Below, in pieces: positions 48,414 through 59,896 of a stretch of DNA of 64,000 nucleotides; the first letter of the stretch is position 1; every line of letters starts with the position of its first letter. Source of the stretch: Paramacrobiotus metropolitanus (Eukaryota; Tardigrada; Eutardigrada; Parachela; Macrobiotidae); the NCBI RefSeq assembly GCF_019649055.1, contig NW_026570224.1, forward strand, positions 1,426,001-1,490,000, written 5' to 3'. A model generated the notes under the pieces. That model made no database searches. It saw only the letters and a program-made list of their open reading frames with translations, and was not told the DNA's origin. A program made the position numbers and the translations under genes.

Positions 48414-49036
48414 CTTCAACTTCAAGGCATATGGCAAACGATCACAGTTCACAGGTAACTGAAGAAGACGAAGGGCTCGGTCTCAGTGAGCCTCAGGGCA
48501 ATCAATCGTAAGATTATCAAAATGGGTTCGCATCGCAGAAGAAAAAATGCGGACAACAATCATCATAACATGGACAGAAAATAATATTACTGTAACAATA
48601 AAATTGAATAAATCATAAATGCGGGAAAAAATTATTTTAAAGCATTCCTGATTCCATACCAGAAAAATTTAAAGCTGATGTAACAGTAGCGCCATCTGAA
48701 GGCGGTGGGCAAATGTTCCAACAGCTGATTAGCTTATTTAGCGGTGAACGGGTGAAGTATCGTACCAATGTATGCCCTGCAAACTTGTTGATCACTTTTA
48801 TTTATGAGTCTGTTTCCTTTTGATTGGAAATTACGGTTTTGGTTTTTTTTCAACAGAACTATTCAGATACGTTATTAGCGGCCAATAAATTATTACCCCA
48901 TGTTCAGTTTATCAGTTAAGTTATTAGCATGTCTTTTCCGTTCAAGCAATGAAATTCTCACAGAATCGAGCCAGCCAAGCCCAAGAATTTACGAATAAAG
49001 AACCGAGCCCGAAAACAAACTATCAAAAATCCGCGA

Positions 49037-50685
49037 TCAGACGACGAATTTGGATAATTTATTTCTGGCGACATAAAATGCGGCAACCAGGGAGCTTAGT
49101 TGGATCTTTTCGTTGCACCCTGAAGCAAGTCTATGCCTAAAAAAATTACAACAATAATAAAAACCAAAATTACAGCTTCGTATTTATAAAATGCGGACGT
49201 ACTCAATATCAGCCATTTTTTCCAGCAGATAAATGCGAACTGGACCAGGAAGCTCAACTACAAAAAAATTACCGCCATTACACGGGCATTTTTAACAGTC
49301 TACACCTAAATAATTCGGGTCAATAACGTACGCTCGCCGACAAAGGAATGAATATTTTCCAATATATCCTGGACTGCATAACACTTTCCTGTTCGCAGAT
49401 CGTCCACCTCATCTGCAGCTTCACTGAACGGTTTATTCATCATGGTGGTCACTGCCGTTTCGATTTCCGACTGTAGAGGATGCCCGGCGCAACTGTACAC
49501 ATTATCAGCAGTGATATTTGCATACGCCATCCATGTGCACTGCAACAGGTTAAGAGCCTTGCGCATATCTCCTTTAGCCAGACTGAGAATGGCGTTCATG
49601 CCGCTATCATCCCATCGGGCACTAAATCAGACGAATCCAATAAGCACATCTGATATTTCAAAACCAGTCGGAATAAGATTTTATAGTCTTAAAAAACCAA
49701 ATTCGGATTTTAATTTAACAGCATAATTCTGCAGAACAAATAGTTTGGTAGGTCTGAACAGGCAGTTTTTATACAAAAAACAGAGCAATATTAAATACCT
49801 ACTTTTCTTTTTTCAGAATGACTTCCAACCTTGGCTGAATCTGTTCCATTGTCAATGGTGCGAATCGGAATCTGGTGCATCGCGACTGAATGGCAGGAAT
49901 AATTTTGGAAAGATAATTGGCAATAATGCAGAAACGGCAATGGTTGGTGTACTTCTCAATGACTAAAAGCAAACAGCAAAAATAGCCAATAACTAATGCA
50001 TTCAATTTCCATCACTGCGCCTTGTCGGTACTGGCGATCAAGGTTCCAAAAAACTAATAACTATAAAAAACCCTGGTCTCGGAAATTCTGAGCCTTAGTG
50101 CAATACATGTTTAATACCTCGTCGCAGCGCGTTTTGAGCATCTTTGGTCATGGAATCCGCCTCATCCAAGATAACCAGTTTTATTTTATTGCTGAAGACA
50201 TTCTTCGCACTAACGAAATCCACAATTTCCGTCCGTACAATATCGATCCCGCGATCGTCAGATGCATTCAGTTCGAGCACCAACGACGGAATCTCCCTTG
50301 GTTCGTACAGCTGTTTGATAATCGCCAATATCGTTGACGTCTTTCCCGTCCCAGGCGGACCGTAAAACAACAAGTGCGGTAAACGATCTTCCTTAAGAAA
50401 CGTTTGCACTGCAGAAAAATGAACAAAATACGGTTAAATACCTATGCTTATCACAAGCAGCTTGGGACAAACAATGTCGCAACATTAAACAAATCTCACA
50501 GAAATTTAAATATCCGATTTCAGGACATTAATAAATATTAATAACAATTATTTATGTGAGCAAGTACTCCGGAGTTCGGGCTAAAACTCACGTGTGGAAA
50601 GAATATTATCGTGTGAAATCAACTCCGTCAACGCGCTGGGTCGATAGCGTTCTACCCATGGCAGTGTATTTGAGAGAGTTCCCAT
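49037..50685 (-). CDS. RFC5: Replication factor C subunit 5 (clamp-loader AAA+ subunit)
   Basis: RFC5 is one of the small subunits of the RFC1-5 complex that loads PCNA at primer ends. Minus-strand exons: 50685-50592, 50408-50118, 49962-49803, 49621-49332, 49257-49199, 49136-49037. Motifs: [20 protein letters not shown], Walker [30 protein letters not shown], Walker [33 protein letters not shown] (RFC SRC motif), [47 protein letters not shown] and [13 protein letters not shown]. The [12 protein letters not shown] and GHPL blocks point to RFC5 among the small subunits. The first four junctions are in phase; at the last intron (GTCCGC..TTTTAG) the conserved frame is off by one base, so either the splice site differs or a base is wrong. 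A spliced leader is likely, since an acceptor (TGCATTGCAG) precedes the ATG. Confidence 0.94.
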
Positions 50686-50917
50686 GCTGAATCTGCAATG
50701 CATTAAACGTTAATAACGGTTAATTGAAAATTTTGCAGAGCCAGGCCAAATTATAGGTTTCCGGAGTGAGCAACGTTAACTGGGTACCTTTTATCGGTAT
50801 TCCACTAGTCCAGGCGAAAATCTACAGATTACACCAGACAGCTATTGAAACTTGAAGTTTTGATTTGTGAGAGACTCACAAAGCTGCAAATTTCCACAAA
50901 ACAAGAGCTGCAACTAC

Positions 50918-51055
50918 CTATGCCCTGACAGCTTTTTAGCATTTTAAAATCGATGTGCGAAGCAGGTGCGCGCTCGGTTTGCGTGCCGAAGTTGTCGCTA
51001 TCGCATGCCACCCACGGGTGCTGCGCCAGATTCAAAAGTCTTGCTGTTCGCTTCA
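50918..51055 (-). repeat. Inverted exon-like repeat, left copy
   Basis: The reverse complement of this stretch matches 52670-52808 closely: over 80 bases from CTTCGGCACGCAAACCGAGC to CTAAAAAGCTGTCAGGGC are identical, and the rest differs by substitutions and two small indels. Read on the minus strand it starts after an AG (AAACAG) and ends at a GTAGTT donor-like site; one frame is open and encodes NLAQHPWVACDSDNFGTQTE and continues ..HIDFKMLKSCQG. It points toward RFC5, whose ATG lies 233 bases further on just after a 3' splice site. It could be a leader exon or an arm of an inverted duplication. Confidence 0.8.
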
Positions 51056-51174
51056 CTGTTTACAATTTTACAGAAAATGTTTTACTGTAATAATACTGCC
51101 CTCTAGAAAGCCTTTAGTTACGTCCAATCTGTTGAGGCTATAGCTTAAAAAATGCAGGAAAAAAATTTAATAAG

Positions 51175-51359
51175 AAAAATAGAAAGTTTGCAAGTAAAAA
51201 GTTTTTGGAGAAGCGAGATATCAACGATTAACGCTTTTTGCGTTTAACATACTCCTCTACGGGGCAGTTTGCCATAGACTTGTATGCTAACTGCAATTTA
51301 TTTAAGACGTTGATATCTCGCTTCTCCGGAAACTTTTTACCTGCAAACTTTCTATTTTC
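51175..51359. mobile_element. Hairpin MITE of about 185 bp
   Basis: Two arms of about 46 bases, starting AGAAAGTTTGCAAGTAAAAA (51181) and ending ..CCTGCAAACTTTCT (51353), are inverted repeats with only a few mismatches, each containing GAAGCGAGATATCAACG. The loop of about 80 bases is unrelated. This is typical of a foldback MITE. It lies between the two inverted exon-like repeats. Confidence 0.8.
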
Positions 51360-51883
51360 CATAATAAAATTATAATAATTACAATAAATTCCATAATAAA
51401 ACTATAATAAAAAGAATAAGTTACACTTAATTCTCAAGTTTTCCCCTTTTTGCAGCATAATTCGTCAGGTTCTTTTTAATTTATTTTGCTTCAGTTTTGC
51501 CAGTTTCGCCGGTTGTTCAGACATCTTTTCAGGCCGCTTCTTCCCAAATTTTAAATCGAAAAGATCGTCACGCTTATTATTAACATAGTTCTTCAACAAC
51601 AGATTAAACGTTTAGCGCAAAAGAATGTACTCGACTTCTACGTAAGAGTTACACGAGCAAAGATCAGAAAGAGGGTGAGTCGGATTTTAGTCGGATTTGA
51701 CGATCCCGGCCGTTCCGTAAGCAAATCTTTTTTTCTTCCTCACGTTTCTACTTTGCTGAATCCCGCCTGAGCTGCTCCTTCACCGCTTTTCTTTTTCGGT
51801 CCTAAACCAACAGAATAAATTTGCAGCCACATAAAATATTCAAGCGCGTAACGTATTCAGGTAATGCTTTAACTCGCACTTGT

Positions 51884-52616
51884 TCTACAAAATTTGACGG
51901 ATTACAAAAGCACATAAATACGTACAGATAAAATCTCCGCTGTGAGCGAGGTGCTTGCAGAACTTTGGGATATCGGGTTATTGCCGAGCACTGGTTCAGC
52001 ACATTTGTCTATCGTGATGATTCTGACAGTCCAATTCATACGAGCATCACGCGGTGTACAAGTTGAGCAATTTAAACAATCACCGAGTATCTGAAAATAA
52101 TGCAAAAGCTTTATTTACTGACCACTATAGCTCTCGCATCATGTTACTTGTACTTGCAAAATGAACTCAAAATACAGTATAGAAATAAAAAAGTTTCAAA
52201 TAAGCATTTGAGCTACCATCAGGCTGTATCAATTGCCTACCTTCACAGTTCGCCCTTCCTAACCTTTTCATATCAGTTGCATAGGCGACATGGAGAAATC
52301 GACGCTCATCCTGAAGCATATCACGGTGCCTTGTTGGAATCCATTCCACATCAAAGGGGCGCAGTGCACAGTCATCAAAGTCCCGCGTAGTCCCGTTCGT
52401 TGTGTCAGTCGTATAGCCGATCGTGTGACAAACTGCATGTAGAGCCAGTCTTTGCCACAACTGTTCGCTCGGCACAGCGATAGTTAAAACGATAAGAAAA
52501 CGATAAACGACATTCCATTTCAGGTTGTAATAAACATTTAGGCAACCTCCAACTATTAGGAAAGAATGAAAACGACAATATGTACAGTACAGTACAAAAA
52601 CAGGATGCGAACTCAT
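51884..52616 (-). CDS. Unrecognised minus-strand coding fragments
   Basis: Between the inverted repeats the minus strand has blocks that look coding: about 52616-52230 (a hydrophobic stretch YRFLIVLTIAV that could be a signal peptide, then LWQRLALHAVCHTIGYTTDT and PFDVEWIPTRHRDMLQDERR), 52090-51926 between AG and GT sites (ILGDCLNCSTCTPRDARMNW and a Thr/Ser-rich end), and 51884 downward (QVRVKALPEYVTRLNIL). Cysteines and a possible signal peptide suggest a secreted protein. The exon phases do not all fit and I recognise no family, so this may be a decayed gene, a misread gene model or chance. Confidence 0.25.
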
Positions 52617-52669
52617 ACTATTTCAGAAATAAATATTGCGAAATAAGAATAATTACCTACTAAAATGAG

Positions 52670-52808
52670 TGAAAAAAGCAAGATTTTCGAATCTGGCGCA
52701 ACACCCGTGGGTAGCGGGCTCTGACGACAGCTTCGGCACGCAAACCGAGCGCGCACCTGCTTCGCACATCGATTTTAAAATGCTAAAAAGCTGTCAGGGC
52801 ATACATAG
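52670..52808 (+). repeat. Inverted exon-like repeat, right copy
   Basis: Mirror of 50918-51055. On the plus strand it begins after AG (ATGAG) and ends at a strong donor AG|GTAAGG. The open frame reads NLAQHPWVAGSDDSFGTQTE and ..HIDFKMLKSCQGIHR. If this donor is joined to the acceptor TTTTCTAG at 53440, the frame runs on into the glomulin ATG at 53442 (..IHR-MSKARAG). I infer it may be a 5' exon of glomulin, but no in-frame ATG lies at its start, only an internal one. Confidence 0.8.
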
Positions 52809-53414
52809 GTAAGGGGCATATCTGCAACGCGAAGATTTTACAGGGATTTTTTGTTTCGACCCTTAGCTGCCATTCGTGTCGTTTACGAGGTTTAGAAAAT
52901 GTCACAGTAGTTTGAGGTTTCCCTGTTTGGCTGCTATCTGCAACTTTTTTTTTAAAAAAATAAGCAAAATCTAAACTGTCTAAACTCTAAACACATGTTA
53001 AAAAAGTCAGTGTCAAGTTGTGCTGACTGCGGAATCTTTCATTATCCAAATTAGTATGTAATTGTAAAACTGTAAGATGTAAGAACTTATTTTTTATCAG
53101 TTTGTAAATACTAAGTTAAATATAAAATAGTACTTTAAAATAACACTTGGTGTTGTGCTGTGGATATCGTATTCGGTATTGAAAATGGCAAATAAGCAGG
53201 CATTCGTGCCTATTGTCGTCATATATTTAAAGTGCATATTTTTCTGACGTGTGAGTGCAACAAAATTGCATTGGCCATATTTCTGGACACATGATGATGA
53301 CTTGATGAGTGAAATCAAAGTCCGAAGCTGTTGAGGTAAGTCGCAGTTTTCAGGTTCCTGTGACTTCTGCTTACAGCACTGGAGTTTGGCTCTGCGCCTC
53401 TCATAAAATATTTC

Positions 53415-55316
53415 ATGGCGCATTTATCAGAGTTTTCTAGGATGAGTAAAGCGCGAGCCGGGGTCCCTATCGAACTTCACATGGACAGCCTCAGTGACGT
53501 CCGCGAAGCTCTTAAAAAGGCCGACCATCAAAATGCTAATTCTGACAAATTTGACGACGCTCTTATGGAGGATACTCTGCATCTAGGAGTCGGAGCACGG
53601 CTTAGCGCTGGCTCGCAGAACAACGGAAACCACGCCGGTGACTGCGATGGATCGTTATCGTGGCACGAGAAAGTCATTGTCGCTGTGGAATCTCAGTCGT
53701 GTTCGGAGCTGGAGAACCTGTTACTGCATCCCAGCACCGTTGTTGGTGAGATTCAGCGGTTCGCCGAAGACATTGTTATAGCTGTAGCTTGTTCACTGTA
53801 TGAAGTCTCCTCGGATTTTGAATCTGTCCTGCAAATGCTAATGTTTCTCATCGTGGAATACGGTAAGCCTGCGGAGTTAATCGTTGTCTTTCACACTTTT
53901 TTCGACAAGGACGAATTTCCCGGACCGGATTGTGCTACGTTTTTTCTGCCGAATATCCAGGCGACTTTGTTGAAGCTGGAAAAATTTCGTCTCATGGAAC
54001 TGCAGTCCATGTTGTCTCAGATTGATTACTTCGTTGCGGATTTCCACTGGAATGCAACAGCGGACGACGATTTCACCTCGCTGGTGCATCTGCAGTCGTT
54101 AGTTTGTGATTTTGTCCAGCCGTTTGTAAATGAAGTATCTTTGTATCGTGAAAGCTTTGACTTACCTCCCGAGAAGGATTTCTCGGCGCTGGAAATCGTG
54201 AAACGTTACCGCAACTGCATAGCGCGTGCCTTGTTGCATATTTTAGCCGAACCCCTCGGAATCATGCCAGTGTCGTTTGCCGAGGGATTTAAATCGTACC
54301 AGAGAATAATCGGGCTTCTTGGGAAGGTAATTGGCGATTTCACAATATTCTCGCGGTGGTCGGAGTCCGATCAGAACAGCCATGAAGACGGCTACTGCGA
54401 GGATTACCAGATTCCCATCAATTCCGACAGTATTGCCAATCTGGCGTTTCTTGTCCGGTATTGCGCTGTTCAACCTAACCATTATCCATCACCACTCTGT
54501 GCTGTGTACTATTTCTGTGATATCTTTGTGCCTTTCTCCAACTCGCATGGAGTGTACGCCTTGCAGCAACATGTTGAATTTTTGAAGTGCCTGCTGGATG
54601 AGTTGTCCGAGGAACGTTGGACAATGGATAATGCTGACTTTTCTGCCTTGAGTCATCTTGTTTCTGACCTGTTGGTACAGGCTAGCGCACATCCCAATTC
54701 GAAAGTCCGTCGAAAAATCTACTTCGTTGTATGTACAATGTTCTCTCTTTTAAGCCCGATGTTCTTGATTAATTTCGTATTGACTGTGTGGAAAGAGGAG
54801 CTCATGCAGTCGCGACCGAATGCGCTGGAAGTCCTAACTATGGTTGTTAAGCGTCCGATAATCAACCAGCTTCAACTACCCAACTGGAACGAGGACCACA
54901 TCACTGAGCGGCAGTTTGTTTGTCTTTTTAAAACGTTTCTGCAGACCAGACGGGAGGGATCTGTGGCAGATTGGGCGGGGTTGGCGTCGTCCATAATGGG
55001 AATTTTCACTATGATTCTGGGCATGGACAGAACTAACAGGACTGGTATTTCGGATTTAATTAGTGGGATGGAGGATTTTTGCAACTATTGGGAAACTGAA
55101 TTACGGGCCGGATCGGATGCTATAAAAAATGATGCCTGGGTTGCACAAGAGGAAAGCCGTACTGAGCAAAATCGGGCGTCCCGGGGATCAGCTGGTTTGT
55201 CTGGGAACGAGAGTGTCGAAACGGTGGGGGAAAAAGTCGAATCGCAACTGGCGTGGTCAAGTTTGATTTCGATGGCCGTCGACAGTTTACGAAATCAGTT
55301 GGCTTTGCACCGTTAA
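53415..55316 (+). CDS. GLMN: Glomulin-like protein (FAP68 family)
   Basis: Vertebrate glomulin is a helical-repeat protein that binds RBX1 and masks its E2-binding face, restraining cullin-RING ligases, and it was also found as an FKBP12 partner. This is a single uninterrupted frame of 633 residues, near the family length. Similarity is spread over the protein: MFLIVEYGKPAELIVVFHTF, LVCDFVQPFVNEVSLY, IANLAFLVRYCAVQPNHYPS, KVRRKIYFVVCTMFSLLSPM and the C-terminal helix QLAWSSLISMAVDSLRNQLA align with helices of glomulin. The N-terminal 60 residues are charged and not conserved. Start: ATG 53415 is first in frame, but a 3' splice site just before ATG 53442 makes the latter equally likely. The next gene on the same strand is cullin-5. 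The assignment rests on remembered, moderately diverged similarity. Confidence 0.75.
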   Translation: MAHLSEFSRMSKARAGVPIELHMDSLSDVREALKKADHQNANSDKFDDALMEDTLHLGVGARLSAGSQNNGNHAGDCDGSLSWHEKVIVAVESQSCSELENLLLHPSTVVGEIQRFAEDIVIAVACSLYEVSSDFESVLQMLMFLIVEYGKPAELIVVFHTFFDKDEFPGPDCATFFLPNIQATLLKLEKFRLMELQSMLSQIDYFVADFHWNATADDDFTSLVHLQSLVCDFVQPFVNEVSLYRESFDLPPEKDFSALEIVKRYRNCIARALLHILAEPLGIMPVSFAEGFKSYQRIIGLLGKVIGDFTIFSRWSESDQNSHEDGYCEDYQIPINSDSIANLAFLVRYCAVQPNHYPSPLCAVYYFCDIFVPFSNSHGVYALQQHVEFLKCLLDELSEERWTMDNADFSALSHLVSDLLVQASAHPNSKVRRKIYFVVCTMFSLLSPMFLINFVLTVWKEELMQSRPNALEVLTMVVKRPIINQLQLPNWNEDHITERQFVCLFKTFLQTRREGSVADWAGLASSIMGIFTMILGMDRTNRTGISDLISGMEDFCNYWETELRAGSDAIKNDAWVAQEESRTEQNRASRGSAGLSGNESVETVGEKVESQLAWSSLISMAVDSLRNQLALHR

Positions 55317-56991
55317 AAGGTGTTACGTGCATATGATTGATGTTGCCTCGTGCTGTTTTACGTACAGTAGTTTGATAATTTGATGGACTTAATGATTTTA
55401 ACCTTATTTTCTGATTTGGTTCTGTTATAGCACTTGTTATAACATATGCACCCAGCACTGTTGTCCTTTGATTTCGTTTCAGTTAAGAGTCGGTTAATGT
55501 ACGGTTAATAACACGCGCAAAAATCTAATGGTTGCTTGCTACTTGTAGCAACATTTTAAGAAATTCTTGTTCGCCCTGAAATTCCTAAAAAAAGCCAAAG
55601 AAAGCTAACCGGAAAGCCGGGAAAGGTGACGTAGGTGCAAGTTTTTATTGCAAAGTATGTAGTATGTATGTAGGAGTACGAGTAGTCAAAGTACAATACT
55701 TACAAATTATTTTTAATCTGCTAGTTGGATATGCACTGGTATTTGGTATGAACCTAGTATGAACCTACTATAAATCGTACCTAGTACTCCGGCATAATTC
55801 ATAATTGTAAAAACGCTTACAGATAGCTCGTTTTTGTATTGCGCCTGTGTGTGACTTGCGTGAGTTGCGACCACCCTTAGAGATGTATTAAAAGTTAGCG
55901 CAAACGAAAAGCGTAAAGGCATCGATGCCAGTGGCATGCCACAGGTTTTGCCTTTGGAGGCGCCAGTCACAGTCGCAGTTTAAGTAGTGTCACAGTACTT
56001 TTGGATCATTTTGAAGAGAAAGAAAAATTTTTATACAGATAGTTTTTAGTGACGAGTTTATACTCTAGGACAGTCTAATTGTAATTGTACAATAAGTAGT
56101 ACCGTAATTTATTTTTGGTGTGCTATTTGAGATCTTGAATTAGCGACCACGGTAAAGAACTCAAAACTGCTGTTGCACTTTGAAATATACAGGTCGACTT
56201 GGAGAAGCCTTCCACCTGGACCACAAAATTTTTTGGTGCGTGAACTGTAAAGGCAGAAAAGCTGAAGATCGATTCCCAAGTACGTAATTAAATTCTTTGG
56301 AATTTGTCGGTACAGTAAATCGATTTCGTGTTTTTGACATTAACGAAAATACCGATTTTTCGGTGTTCCCTTGCTGGTTGCGAAATAGGCTTTTCACATC
56401 AGCCACTTTCTTCTTGGGTAAGCAGTGAATTCTTAATCGCGTTTTGTGCGCACTTCCAGTGACTTCCTGTCTGATAGTACGATTCCTACTTTCGATAAGA
56501 TTGCCTTCGATCGCGTAGACATAACCTGTTTGCATAGACGTATTTGAAAATATACTTCTAACATTTGATTTATGCGCATTTGTTACTTACATATCTATTA
56601 CTGTAAGTTTCTCCGATAAACTTTTTGTAGCAGTAAACGGATAGTAGGTACATACTTTGGATGGACTGCCAAGTGCCAACATGACAACCATCCATATCTA
56701 TTTTTAGAATGCTTTCTGCTTATTTGTGCATTTTTCCATGCGTACAGTAACTATGTGTAGTCACTGCAGTTCTATGACGTTTTTGAAGCGCATAACTGAT
56801 TACATTTAATTTTGAAGTCTTTTTTTACTCTAATAAAGGAATTTTCGGCAGTGTGTGCCGTGGTTTTGATTTCCTGACCAATATTATAGCGTTCTTTAAT
56901 ATTCGTACACAGTCGTAATTTTTAACCTCATCGCATTGGTTGTGATTGCACTTGTTTTGTTTCCTAGAATTATTTTCTTTCAGATGTTTAT
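55317..56991. other. Intergenic stretch between glomulin and cullin-5
   Basis: No coding sequence is supported; minus-strand open frames at 55713-55970 and 56161-56535 have no recognisable motif. A 3' splice site (TTTTCTTTCAG, ending at 56983) directly precedes the cullin-5 ATG, so the cullin-5 leader is probably spliced and its first exon lies somewhere in this stretch. One TACGAGTA motif is at about 55677. Confidence 0.45.
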
Positions 56992-59896
56992 ATGGCTCTC
57001 GGAAGTTTTAATTTTGGCGCTCTGGGACTGGCCGAGAACGCCGACGTGTCCGATGTCTTCGAGCGCGCCTTTAATCCAACATTTGTGAAACTCTTGTCGC
57101 AAACTTCCGTCCCGAAAGCAGAATGGCAGCATCTGTTTTTCACCGTCTACAAATATGTGATATGGTTCGACGACGCAGACCACGTGCTGGCCACCAAGCT
57201 GTACCAGTGTCTGCGCACGGACGTCGAACAGTGCGCACAATCCGTGGCCGAGTACATCAACGAAGAGGACGATCGGATCTTTCTGGAGAAGTACGTTAAA
57301 CGCTGGAACGACTTCTATGTGCAGTCGTCGCATGCGCCTCTCCCGTTCCATTCCGTGGATACGGCGCTGCTGGAGCAGACAGATTTCGCGCGGCAGAGTA
57401 AGCACGACAAGGACTCCATGAAGCCCATTCAGCGCATGATGCTGCAGGTGTGGCAGGAGATCGTTCTGACGCCGCTGGCGACACGGCTGCTGAAGATTGT
57501 CGCGGACATGCTCAATGTAGAAAGGGAAGGGGGGTTTATTTTCGGCGATCTCATTGTCGGCGTACGGGATTCGTTTTTGTATGTCAGTGCGTCCAAATCG
57601 TTTTTCGAACAGAATTATGAACAGGTCAGTCGGCTACTTCATAGCGAGATATTCATGCAGCTTGTACTTAGTTTTTTTTTGTGCTTATAATAAGTGTGCA
57701 ACTGTGCGGAGTATGGCAAGGAGTGATTACTTCCTTTTGGGCAATTTCCATAATTTTTACTTTTCGCTCGGTTTAACTGAAATTGTAGCACGTAATGCGG
57801 TGGTTAAAATATTTTGTGCCATTGCTTCAGTTAACTCAACTAACTGCAAGCGCCATCTTCCACTGTTTGTCGGAAATTCAGTGTCTCTTTTTGTACGTTG
57901 TAGGTGTACATTAGCAGTCTGGAAAGATATTTTATGCAAGCGGCTACCTCGCGCTTTACCACAGGAAACGTGGTTGAATACTCCACATGGGCGGAGCAGA
58001 CTTTCCATGATGAACATGCACGTGCCAAAAAGTACCTGAGCTCGTCTCCCAAGTATAAAGAACCTGTCAATCGAATGAACGAGCGTTTAGTGGAAATTCT
58101 GATTCAGAATCCGCAAATTTATGATGCTGTTTCTAATGAAGCATGCCGTTTGGTCGAGGAACGACGAAGTGAACCCTTGAGCGTTTTGTATCAATTGTTG
58201 GACCGTGTGCCGGAGGGATTAGAGCCGTTAATCGCTGCTGTGCAGGCATATATCGTTCGTAAAGGAAAGGACGATATGCTGGAATCGGCTAGCGTTGTGG
58301 CCTCTGATCCTGAGAAATACGTGGAAAAACTCCTGGGTTTGTTTCGGTCTTTCTCCCAGTTGATTATTGATGCCTTCAACGAAGACCATCGATTCACGTC
58401 TGCTCGAGACAGAGGCTTCCAAGAAGTGGTCAACGATACTAGTGTGTTTTCCTTCCAGCTGAAGGGCCGAACAGGAAATCTGGAATCTCGTTGTCCAGAG
58501 ATGCTGGCTAATTTCTGTGATTCTTTGTTGCGGAAAACCGCTCTTAGTCGACGACTGGGGTCGGAAGAGATTGCTCAGCGATTGAAAAGCACATTGCAAG
58601 TGTTGAAGTATGTATCCAGCAAGGATATTTTTATGCAGTTTTATCAGAATAATTTGGCGAGACGGCTTCTTCTTGGGCTCTCGGTTGATTCGGATTTGGA
58701 GGAAGAGATGAGTAAATGGCTGGCTAATGTGGGTATGCCGGCGGAGATCATATCGCGAATAAATCGGATGTTCATGGATATCAGAATCAGCGAGGATCTT
58801 AGTAGAGCCTGGCAGGAGTATGCGAGTGGCGCGGGTTTGCGATCGAGGAATGGGGAAATCGATCCTAAAGTGCTGAATGTTTGTTCTTGGTCGAAACCAG
58901 GCGAACGGACGGCTTGCGCAATTTCGCCGGAAGTGGAAGAATTCATCGTTGAATTTGAGAAGTGGTACTGCGAACGATATCAGGGACGCAAGCTCGTGTT
59001 GGCGGGAAACAGTTCCAACATGGTCATTCAGTTCGAATCACGAATGGGGACGTACGAGCTTGAAGTGACGATGTTTCAGTGGGCAGTGCTAAAAGCTTTT
59101 AAAGTGAGTTCGTTGCTTGTTTTTGACACGGAAATTTTTCCGATACCAAAATTCATACGGTATGGTTGTCATTTGATTGTATAGCTACGGTAATGGCATT
59201 ATTAATTGTTGCTGCAGAAGATTATTTCGCAAATATGACAGAGAAAATTTTGTTTTTTTTGGACTTTTAGGATTGTGGAAAAGCAAAATTGGGTTTCGAA
59301 GCTGTACAAATGGCAACTGGATTGCCTCTTGTCGAGTTGAAGCGCACGCTTTGGACGCTTTGTACCATGTCGAAATGTGGTAACCAGGTGATGGGCTTTG
59401 CCTCCCGGGAGCGGTGTGATAATCAAGGTAAGGTTTAGAAATTCATTTTTATGAAACTGCTGGTGAACAATTATGTTTGTCCACAAAGGCTCTTTTTTCA
59501 GGAATTGCGTCCGGGTTTTCTGCAAAAGATATAGATAAACATACTGTGTTTTGGCTGAATATGAATTTCGCACCGGTTCGTGCTGGAAGGCCACAAAGAC
59601 GCGGCCGGATAAATTTAATCGGGAAGCTACAAATCGGTTCGGATCGGTCTATTGAGGAGGATCAAGAAGGCATTGCGGTGCTGCGAGAGCTGCGTGTTCA
59701 AGAAGCGATAACCAAGGTGATGAAAACGCGGAAAACGGCTTCCATGACAGAAATCCACACTGAGACAATTGAATTGTTGAAAAATTTGTTTGTCCCCACT
59801 CGTAAAGTTCTGAAGGAACAAATTGAATACCTTATCGAAAAAGAATATATATCTCGTGATGAGCGGGATTTTGGTGTTTTCCACTATGTGGCTTGA
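56992..59896 (+). CDS. CUL5: Cullin-5, scaffold of CRL5 ubiquitin ligases
   Basis: CUL5 bridges elongin B/C-SOCS-box substrate receptors to RBX2 and an E2 enzyme. Four exons join in frame: 56992-57624, 57904-59103, 59271-59427, 59502-59896, giving 794 residues against about 780 in vertebrates. Landmarks: N-terminal cullin repeats with IVGVRDSFLYV; LMDKVP-like LLDRVPEGLEPLI; SDPEKYVEKLLGLFRSFSQL; ARDRGFQEVVND; CPEMLANFCDSLLRKTALSR; LQVLKYVSSKDIFMQFYQNN; the cullin-homology region EVTMFQWAVLKAF, LVELKRTLWTLC; and the C-terminal winged helix RGRINLIGKLQIGSDRS, AITKVMKTRKTASMTEIHTE (the lysine of VMK is the neddylation site by homology), EQIEYLIEKEYISRDERDFG, ending FHYVA. The exact cullin is CUL5 by the ARDRGF and KGRINLIG-type blocks. 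No frame break. Confidence 0.96.

Noticed and set aside
50829-51056. A free-standing protein gene of 75 residues on the minus strand
   Set aside because: It begins with GTG rather than ATG and coincides with the left inverted repeat followed by intron-like sequence; treated as an exon-like repeat instead.
55713-56535. Minus-strand frames upstream of cullin-5 (85 and 124 codons)
   Set aside because: No start context, splice structure or family similarity; the stretch is more likely leader, promoter and intron of cullin-5.
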